Shown here: positions 33,804 through 39,744 of the stretch, one piece after another
Layout of the letters: every line of letters starts with the position of its first letter
Position numbering within the stretch: position 1 is the stretch's first letter
Assembly (NCBI GenBank): GCA_945870985.1
Contig: CAMBUH010000002.1
Span: forward strand, 1 to 39,744
Origin: Chitinophaga pinensis
GTDB taxonomy: Bacteria > Bacteroidota > Bacteroidia > Chitinophagales > Chitinophagaceae
Direction of reading: 5' to 3'
DNA: 39,744 nucleotides
Position numbers and translations under genes: made by a program
The notes under the pieces: model-generated
Told to the model about the DNA's origin: nothing
Database searches by the model: none
What the model saw: only the letters and a program-made list of their open reading frames with translations

Positions 33804-33850
33804 GGTTGCCCCGTTACTGCGATGGTATCTGTAGGCAGCCTTCCTTTTTT
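33804..33850 (+). terminator. Possible terminator after uppP
   Basis: GGTTGCC (33804-33810) pairs with GGCAGCC (33834-33840), with one G-U pair, over a 23-nt loop and is followed by TTCCTTTTTT. The large loop makes it a weaker case. Confidence 0.35.
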
Positions 33851-33865
33851 AAATTAGGATGAACT

Positions 33866-35185
33866 ATGCAAACAGCTTCTAAGAAGGTAATTAATGGCTG
33901 GGCTATGTACGACTGGGCCAACAGCGTTTACAACCTGGTAATTACTTCCACTATTTTTCCTGCTTATTTTGAAAGCATTACCGGAGATGGAAATGAAAAT
34001 ACACCGGTGGATACCGTTCGGCTTTTTGGCCGCGAATATGTAAACACCTCCCTGTATAACTATGCACTGGCAGTAGCATTTATAGTGGTAGCCATTTTAT
34101 CGCCCGTACTTTCTTCTATTGCAGATTCAAGGGGGAATAAACGAAAGTTTCTTCGCTTTTTCTGCACCCTAGGAAGTATCGGGTGCAGTGCTTTATTTTT
34201 TTACGATAGCAGTAACTTGGCATTAGGGTTAACATGTATGATAATTGCCTGCATCGGATCTTGGAGCAGCTTTGTTTTTTACAATTCTTACTTACCCGAA
34301 ATTGCTGCACCGGAAGATAGAGACCGTGTGAGCGCCCGAGGTTATATGTTGGGCTATATAGGCAGTGTACTTTTGCAAATCGTATGCTTTGTACTGGTGC
34401 TTAAATCTGATTTGTTTGGCATGACTCCCGGAAAGGGTTCACAATGGTCGTTTATGCTGGTAGGTATTTGGTGGTGGGGATTTGGACAGATGGCCATAAA
34501 CCGTTTACCCAAAAGCGAGCCCCTGGTTGATGTGGCGCATACCCAAGTATTAACCGGAGGATACCTGGAACTAAAAAAAGTATGGCAGCAACTCACCCAC
34601 TTACCAGTATTAAAAAAATTCTTGCTCTCTTTCTTCTTTTATAACATGGGCGTGCAAACTATTATGCTGGCGGCAACCCTCTATGGAAAGAGTGAACTTA
34701 ATATTCCAACTACTAACCTGATAGTTGCTATATTAATTATTCAGCTAGTAGCCATACCGGGTGCTTTTGTACTTGCACGCCTTTCTAATAAAATCGGCAA
34801 CCTAAACACCTTGATGCTCACTGTACTGTTTTGGATTGGCCTATGTTGTTTTGGATATACAATTCCAAGGAATGGAATCAATCAATTTTATATACTGGCC
34901 GTACTGGTTGGATTTGTGATGGGCGGCATCCAATCGCTTAGCAGAAGTACCTATTCGAAACTTATGCCGGAAACCAAAGACACCACTTCATTTTTCAGTT
35001 TTTATGATGTAACCGAAAAAATTGCCATCATCATTGGCATGTTCAGCTTTGGCATCATCAACGAACAAACAGGATCACAGAGAAATTCGGTACTGATAGT
35101 GATGAGTTTTTTTGTAGTAGGATTACTGCTGCTTTACTTCACTCGCCAGGCGCAAAAAAAAGAAGAGAAACTGGTTACCCAATGA
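33866..35185 (+). CDS. MFS transporter, UMF1 (Atg22-like) family
   Basis: The protein is 439 aa with about twelve membrane helices. The N-terminal signature VINGWAMYDWANSVYNLVITSTIFPAYF matches the UMF1/Atg22-like branch of the major facilitator superfamily, and SIADSRGNKRKFL is the cytoplasmic loop between helices 2 and 3. GGIQSLSRSTYSKLMPE lies in the C-terminal half. The substrate is unknown; family members are linked to amino acid or solute efflux. Its stop overlaps the start of the MBL-fold gene by 4 bp (ATGA), so the two are translationally coupled. Confidence 0.88.
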   Translation: MQTASKKVINGWAMYDWANSVYNLVITSTIFPAYFESITGDGNENTPVDTVRLFGREYVNTSLYNYALAVAFIVVAILSPVLSSIADSRGNKRKFLRFFCTLGSIGCSALFFYDSSNLALGLTCMIIACIGSWSSFVFYNSYLPEIAAPEDRDRVSARGYMLGYIGSVLLQIVCFVLVLKSDLFGMTPGKGSQWSFMLVGIWWWGFGQMAINRLPKSEPLVDVAHTQVLTGGYLELKKVWQQLTHLPVLKKFLLSFFFYNMGVQTIMLAATLYGKSELNIPTTNLIVAILIIQLVAIPGAFVLARLSNKIGNLNTLMLTVLFWIGLCCFGYTIPRNGINQFYILAVLVGFVMGGIQSLSRSTYSKLMPETKDTTSFFSFYDVTEKIAIIIGMFSFGIINEQTGSQRNSVLIVMSFFVVGLLLLYFTRQAQKKEEKLVTQ

Positions 35186-36060
35186 AACTAAGTACCATAG
35201 ATACCGGAAATTTTAAGTTAGATGGCGGGGCCATGTTTGGGGTAATACCCAAAGTAATGTGGCAGAAGCTGAACCCATCCGACGAGCATAATTTAGTAAG
35301 CTGGGCACTAAGGTGTTTATTGGTTGAAGAAGGTGATCGAAAAATTTTGATAGATACCGGAATAGGAAACAAACAGGATGAAAAATTTTTCTCACACTAC
35401 TATTTGCACGGATCCGAAACTTTGGCATCTTCACTGTCAGCAAAGGGCATTTCACCCGAAGCCATTACCGATGTAATTCATACCCACCTGCATTTTGATC
35501 ATTGCGGGGGAAGTGTGATTAGAAAAGATAATCAGCTAGTACCCGCTTTTCCTAATGCAAAATACTGGACCAACCCCCAACACTGGCAATGGGCCATTGA
35601 GCCCAATGAACGGGAACGGGCTTCTTTTCTAAAGGAAAATCTGTTGCCCTTGCAAACAGCAGGACAATTATTTTTTTTAGATGTGCCCGAGCCTGACATG
35701 CATCCTACAGGTCGGCTCGCGTCCATTCCCTTTTCGGAGCATATTAGTCTACGAATCGTGCACGGGCATACTAGGGCTATGATGTTGCCTCAAATAAAAG
35801 TCGGCGATCAAACCGTAGTTTATATGGCCGATCTGATACCCTCTGTACACCATATCGGATTACCGTATGTTATGGCCTACGACTTGTTTCCTTATACTAC
35901 CCTACAAGAAAAAAAATGTTTTTTGCAGGAAGCATTAGAAGAAAACTACTGGCTCTTTTTTGAACATGATTTAGATGTAGAATGCTGCAATTTGCAGCTC
36001 ACCGAAAAGGGCATCCGGAAAAACCAAACTGGCAAACTGTTAGAATGCCTAAAGGGTTAA
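35182..36060 (+). CDS. MBL-fold metallo-hydrolase, lactonase-like
   Basis: The protein is 292 aa. The metal motif is IHTHLHFDHCGGS (HxHxDH), with further ligands in VHGHTRAMM, VYMADLIPSVHH and FEHDLD. The overall order resembles the AiiA/AttM-type lactonase and related hydrolase group, but the substrate cannot be fixed. No signal peptide is present. It starts inside the end of the MFS gene. Its TAA directly abuts the convergent stop of the DUF3108 gene with no base between. Confidence 0.88.
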   Translation: MKLSTIDTGNFKLDGGAMFGVIPKVMWQKLNPSDEHNLVSWALRCLLVEEGDRKILIDTGIGNKQDEKFFSHYYLHGSETLASSLSAKGISPEAITDVIHTHLHFDHCGGSVIRKDNQLVPAFPNAKYWTNPQHWQWAIEPNERERASFLKENLLPLQTAGQLFFLDVPEPDMHPTGRLASIPFSEHISLRIVHGHTRAMMLPQIKVGDQTVVYMADLIPSVHHIGLPYVMAYDLFPYTTLQEKKCFLQEALEENYWLFFEHDLDVECCNLQLTEKGIRKNQTGKLLECLKG

Positions 36061-36858
36061 TTATTTTCGCGAAGAAATAAGAGAGGCAAGTGGATATCGA
36101 AGATTCCTGTATCCCATCATATCGGCTTTGATATTGCCAATAACAATAGGACTTTCCACCCTTAGTGGTATATGATTGGCATCATCGCTCACCCAGACGG
36201 TCATTTTTTCGCCGCCCTCAAACAAAGTACCCTTTACCAATAGGGGTTTAAACTTGATGGCATTGAAAGTGCCATAGCGGGTTTTGATAACTTCTTTCCC
36301 CTGGTATTTAATGTAGAGATTGAACACTTCATTGTCTAAGAACATCGAAAAAGGAATCTTATCATCTATCTGATATTTATTGAAATTGATATTACGTGCG
36401 TAATAAATAGCACTCAGCACATCCTGAACACAGTTGGGTATTGAATAGGTTTTTTCGGTAGTGGTGGCTAAATGTGCCTGGTGATTGAATGTGATGTTTT
36501 CATATTTTTTAAAACTACCTTCTTCAATATTTCGGATAAACTGCTTGGGCTGAAGGGTAGCCGTATCTACGATAGACTCATATCGATCGCGTACTTTAAA
36601 AATCCAATCGTACCCCGAATTACTGCTCCCGCTGCCTACAAACTGATACGCGGGCTTTTGCTGGTGGGTGATGGATTTAACGGTAAACTGGGCATTTCCT
36701 GCATGCACATAGATGCCAATTACCGTGTAGTAAATCTGAAAATCGATCTGTTCGCCATCGCGGAAGGAATAGTTACGTATACCACCGCAAAATTCATCGC
36801 CCTGCGGAGAAAATGCCGAAGCTACCAGTAACAATAAAATCAGTACCCCTTTTTTCAT
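36061..36858 (-). CDS. DUF3108 family exported protein
   Basis: The protein is 265 aa from ATG 36858. The track begins at GTG 36867, but that GTG lies inside a good ribosome-binding site (GAGGTG, 6 nt before the ATG), so the ATG is preferred. A signal peptide MKKGVLILLLLVASAFSPQG starts the protein. The body is mostly beta, with FRDGEQIDFQIYYTVIGIYVHAG and KYENITFNHQ, as in DUF3108 (a predicted beta-rich periplasmic domain of unknown function). It is 5 bp downstream of the flippase-like gene stop and is surely in the same operon. Confidence 0.88.
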   Translation of the reverse strand: MKKGVLILLLLVASAFSPQGDEFCGGIRNYSFRDGEQIDFQIYYTVIGIYVHAGNAQFTVKSITHQQKPAYQFVGSGSSNSGYDWIFKVRDRYESIVDTATLQPKQFIRNIEEGSFKKYENITFNHQAHLATTTEKTYSIPNCVQDVLSAIYYARNINFNKYQIDDKIPFSMFLDNEVFNLYIKYQGKEVIKTRYGTFNAIKFKPLLVKGTLFEGGEKMTVWVSDDANHIPLRVESPIVIGNIKADMMGYRNLRYPLASLISSRK

Positions 36859-36863
36859 ATAGT

Positions 36864-37868
36864 TCACCTCTTTTTTTTGGTGAAGATGCGTATACCCAAC
36901 ACCAGTAAACTTCCTGCCAATGCCGGAATAATCAAATTTATTACCCAGATACCTGCCGCCGTTGCCATGATGCCTGCATAATTAGCACTAACCAAGGCAA
37001 AAAGCCGTAAACTAATCTGCCCCCGAAAGCCCAATTCTGCTAGGGCAATGGTTGGAACCAGCGCCAGCAGTAACATCATCAATGAAACCAACGCCGCCCC
37101 CGTTAACCAGGATAGAGTAACACCAAATAACTGAAACAATAATAAATACTGTGCAGTATATATAACGAACCTGATTGCAGAAAGTAGTAAAATTCTTGTT
37201 AAACCTGCGGAGGGTAATGCAGCCAGCCTTTCTAGAAAAAAGTCGTACTGCTTCACCCAAGGAATCTTTTCCAGCGCCCCCACCATGGCTGCCGGATGAT
37301 AATAGATGAACAAAAGCAAAATGACTACCCCGGTAAAGAACAGTAAACTTCCCCGTTCAAAAGCAGTCGCATGCTCACCCGAAAAAAGGGAAATCTCGGG
37401 ATGTAGCCCTACAATATACAGCAGGGCCAGCCATCCTGCAATAACCGTAACCAGTAACTGACTCATACTGCCCGCCACGGATAAAACGGCACCCCGAATA
37501 CGATTGCCTGTTGAAAGAAATAAAGCCCGGCCAGCAGATTCTCCTAATCGATTAATGGTAGAAAAAGCCAGTGCCTGACCAGTAAATACCGCCCGAACCG
37601 CTCGTAAGTAAGTTATCTTTTCGAGACCACTTACCAATAGGCGCCATTTATAGGATTCTATCCCCCAATTGAGTAACATCAACCCGCAAACGGAAAGCCA
37701 GGTGCCAGCATGCTTCCACGAAAAGGCTTCCCAGATTACTTCCCGCGAATGTGACAGATTTTGTTGCTGACGGATTTGCAGGGTAATTGAATATACCAGC
37801 CAGCAGAAGAGGAGGGGCCCCACTACAAAATTGATAACCTTTTTCGCCTTAGGAGGAAGGGTAAACAT
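36864..37868 (-). CDS. Flippase-like membrane protein (LPG synthase TM / YbhN family)
   Basis: The protein is 334 aa with about seven or eight membrane helices. The motif NWGIESYKWRLLVSG followed by FTGQALAFSTINRLGESAGRA matches the lysylphosphatidylglycerol-synthase transmembrane-domain family (UPF0104), seen in MprF and YbhN. There is no C-terminal LPG synthase catalytic domain, so it is more likely a lipid flippase or an uncharacterised relative. It shares an operon with the DUF3108 protein. No clear promoter was found upstream. Confidence 0.85.
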   Translation of the reverse strand: MFTLPPKAKKVINFVVGPLLFCWLVYSITLQIRQQQNLSHSREVIWEAFSWKHAGTWLSVCGLMLLNWGIESYKWRLLVSGLEKITYLRAVRAVFTGQALAFSTINRLGESAGRALFLSTGNRIRGAVLSVAGSMSQLLVTVIAGWLALLYIVGLHPEISLFSGEHATAFERGSLLFFTGVVILLLFIYYHPAAMVGALEKIPWVKQYDFFLERLAALPSAGLTRILLLSAIRFVIYTAQYLLLFQLFGVTLSWLTGAALVSLMMLLLALVPTIALAELGFRGQISLRLFALVSANYAGIMATAAGIWVINLIIPALAGSLLVLGIRIFTKKKR

Positions 37869-38076
37869 ATTGGTACTGCAAAGAACGATGTTTCAGGGGA
37901 AATAGAAAAGCCGGCTGCTGATTAAAGGCTTGGGTTCGGTAACAGATAGTGAAAGGGAGGCTAGATTGGGGGTACCCTTTTTATAAACTGCTTTACTATC
38001 CCTAAAAAAAATGGGAAACAAAATATGCCCGCAAACCGGTTAACCACAAGCATAAAGAGTGTATTTTCATGGTACG

Positions 38077-38646
38077 ATGAAACAGGCGAACATTATTTTA
38101 GGAATCGATCCGGGGAGTTTATTAATGGGTTATGCTTTATTAAAGGTAGATAAAGGCAATCCCCAAGTATTACTGATGGATGTGCTGAAATTATCTAATG
38201 TGAAAGACATCTATGAAAGGCTTCACCTAATTCATGAAAAAGTAGCTGAATTAATCCGACTCTATCATCCCGGATCCTTTGCCATTGAAGCCCCGTTTTT
38301 TGGAAAGAATGTACAAAGTATGCTAAAACTGGGGCGTGCCCAGGGAGTTGCCATCGCCGCAGCCATGCAAGCCAGCATCCCCGTTACCGAATACTCCCCA
38401 AAAAAAGTAAAACAATCTATCACTGGTAATGGAAATGCTAATAAAGATCAAGTGTGGAAAATGCTGCAAACTATTTTACAAATCGACGAGCAACCTCGCT
38501 ATTACGATGCAACCGATGCTCTCTCTGTAGCACTTTGTCACCACTACCAAGGAAGCAGTATCCTACAAACAGGGAGTAAAAAGAAATTATCGGGCTGGGA
38601 AGATTTTGCCAAACAGCACCCGAATCGGGTTTCCGAAAGCAAATAA
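38077..38646 (+). CDS. ruvC: Crossover junction endodeoxyribonuclease RuvC
   Basis: The protein is 189 aa from ATG 38077; the track start is a GTG six codons earlier. The four acidic active-site residues can be read: D11 (GIDPG), E71 (IEAPFFGKN), D144 and D147 (YYDATDALS). The RNase H-like fold binds two metals and resolves Holliday junctions. It is convergent with the HIT gene (8 bp). ruvB is 13 kb away on the other strand and ruvA is not in the window, so the resolvasome genes are dispersed. Confidence 0.96.
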   Translation: MKQANIILGIDPGSLLMGYALLKVDKGNPQVLLMDVLKLSNVKDIYERLHLIHEKVAELIRLYHPGSFAIEAPFFGKNVQSMLKLGRAQGVAIAAAMQASIPVTEYSPKKVKQSITGNGNANKDQVWKMLQTILQIDEQPRYYDATDALSVALCHHYQGSSILQTGSKKKLSGWEDFAKQHPNRVSESK

Positions 38647-38654
38647 GCAAGCTG

Positions 38655-39050
38655 CTATACAGCCATCGCTGCTAGAATCTTTTGCTGAATTTCCTGCAGT
38701 TTACCATGGGTAACCGTAAGCTTGTTGCGGTTAAAATTCAGGTCGGAAGCAGTATTAATAGGAAGCAAATGAAGATGTGCATGCGGAACTTCTAATCCCA
38801 ATACAATCATGCCACAACGATTGCAGGGAAATGATTTTTCTATGGCTTGGGCTATAGGCTTGGCAAATACCAACATCTCAGCAAGATAGGTATCCCCCAA
38901 ATCGAAAAACTTATCTATCTCAACTTTCGGCACCACCAACACATGGCCCTCTACTTGCGGATAAATGTCTAGAAACGCAAAAAAATGCTCGCTCTCGGCA
39001 ATCCGATAACTCGGAATTGCTCCGGAAATAATCTTAGTAAATACAGTCAT
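38655..39050 (-). CDS. HIT-family nucleotide hydrolase/transferase
   Basis: The protein is 131 aa. The histidine triad is PHAHLHLLP (about 90-98), with the upstream HVLVVPKVEIDKFFDL. The N terminus TVFTKIISGAIPSYRIAE lacks the zinc-binding Cys of the HINT class. It probably hydrolyses nucleoside phosphoramidates or dinucleoside polyphosphates in the cytoplasm. It lies 36 bp downstream of greA on the same strand, a pairing remembered as common in Bacteroidota. Confidence 0.9.
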   Translation of the reverse strand: MTVFTKIISGAIPSYRIAESEHFFAFLDIYPQVEGHVLVVPKVEIDKFFDLGDTYLAEMLVFAKPIAQAIEKSFPCNRCGMIVLGLEVPHAHLHLLPINTASDLNFNRNKLTVTHGKLQEIQQKILAAMAV

Positions 39051-39086
39051 GAAAGTAGTATGAAGAATAAAAGTAAGCCATTCCGA

Positions 39087-39563
39087 TTAAATAGTAATAT
39101 CATCTATTCGGAACGTTAACAGGCCCGTTGGCACCTGAATCTCAGCAATATCACCCCGAACTTTTCCCATCAACCCTTTACCTATGGGAGAACCCGCAGA
39201 AATTTTTCCCAACTTTAGATCGGCCTCTTTCTCTCCTACTATCTGATAGGTGAGTACCTTATTATTGGCCATATTGGTAATGGTTACCTTCGTTAAAATA
39301 GTAACCTTACTGGTATCAATCGAATTGGTATCTACAATTTTTGCATTGGCAATCATTCCCTCCAATTGCTTAATTTTTGCTTCCAACATACCCTGCGCCT
39401 CCTTGGCAGCATCGTACTCGGCATTCTCTTTTAAATCGCCTTTCTCTCTTGCCTCAGCTATCGCACGAGAGGAAGCCGGACGATCTACCGATTTCATTCG
39501 GTGAAGCTCCTCACGCATTTTATCAAAAGTTTCCTGCGTCACATACATATTCGCGTCTGCCAT
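39087..39563 (-). CDS. greA: Transcription elongation factor GreA
   Basis: The protein is 158 aa, the usual length. The N-terminal coiled coil (about 10-75) carries the tip motif AREKGDLKENAEYDAAKE, with the acidic residues that enter the polymerase channel. The C-terminal FKBP-like domain has SPIGKGLMGKVRGD, the polymerase-binding segment. GreA stimulates transcript cleavage in backtracked RNA polymerase. It is first in a two-gene run with the HIT gene. Confidence 0.96.
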   Translation of the reverse strand: MADANMYVTQETFDKMREELHRMKSVDRPASSRAIAEAREKGDLKENAEYDAAKEAQGMLEAKIKQLEGMIANAKIVDTNSIDTSKVTILTKVTITNMANNKVLTYQIVGEKEADLKLGKISAGSPIGKGLMGKVRGDIAEIQVPTGLLTFRIDDITI

Positions 39564-39627
39564 AGCTTTTCGTTTAGGTAAGGGGAAAAAAATACAACGC
39601 CACAGTTGCCTGAGACGTTGTAATACA

Positions 39628-39635
39628 CAAAGTTA
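39628..39635 (-). promoter_or_regulatory. -7 promoter box of greA
   Basis: On the minus strand TAACTTTG matches TAnnTTTG, 64 bp before the ATG. A TTTG lies 15 nt further upstream, slightly closer than the usual 17-23 nt. The rest of 39564-39744 shows no gene. Confidence 0.55.
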
Positions 39636-39744
39636 AAAAATCTTTCGGTTCAAATCACGTTAAATGTGTTGAAAATGTTAACATATTAAATAATTATAAA
39701 ATGATTGGCTGGTTCATTTGATAAGTTTTCTGAAAAAGGCATGA

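Overview
The window is chromosomal housekeeping DNA from a Bacteroidota bacterium, most likely of the Chitinophagia/Chitinophagaceae type. The evidence is: -7 promoter boxes of the TAnnTTTG class, a fused lpxC/fabZ gene, a PorX-type response regulator with a PglZ domain (type IX secretion control), DUF3098 and DUF3108 proteins, an RprY-like regulator, and a long LeuRS. The genus assignment is inference. No rRNA, tRNA, CRISPR array, IS element or prophage was recognised.

Layout. 1-2.2 kb: the 5' part of a secreted arylsulfatase and a membrane-anchored AraC-type regulator, then a gene-free stretch with a REP-like tandem repeat. 2.3-6.8 kb: a protein quality-control block of trigger factor, two tandem clpP paralogues and clpX, followed by an unlisted 55-codon ORF. 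6.8-10.5 kb (minus): porX, a small conserved protein, a PhnP-like metallo-hydrolase and a membrane-anchored triple helix-hairpin-helix protein. 10.7-17 kb (plus): HD phosphohydrolase, lpxD, lpxC/fabZ, lpxA, a lone ABC ATPase and a trypsin-like protease without signal peptide. These cover the first three steps of lipid A synthesis. 17-18.7 kb (minus): alanine dehydrogenase and tsaE.

18.8-25.3 kb: copper-type P1B ATPase and recQ (plus), an orphan GroES-like protein (minus), an RprY-like response regulator (plus) and ruvB (minus). 25.3-28.5 kb: an NAD(P)-binding protein, a small secreted His/Cys protein, an AT-rich AAA+DUF4143 ATPase that looks like a later arrival, and an M23 peptidase behind leuS. 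28.5-33.8 kb: leuS divergent from ftsX-DUF3098-uppP. 33.9-39.7 kb: an MFS-MBL pair, a flippase-like protein with a DUF3108 protein, ruvC, and a greA-HIT pair.

The genes are tightly packed: six of the seven convergent pairs are separated by 0-14 bp. No clearly new multi-gene system is visible. The most interesting signals are the paired ClpP paralogues with different N termini, the ATPase/intracellular protease tail of the lpx operon, a folded lpxC leader, -7 boxes so close to tsaE and ruvB that the mRNAs should be leaderless, an inverted repeat made of two outward-facing -7 boxes between leuS and ftsX, and a CopA whose last metal-site motif is MxxSD.
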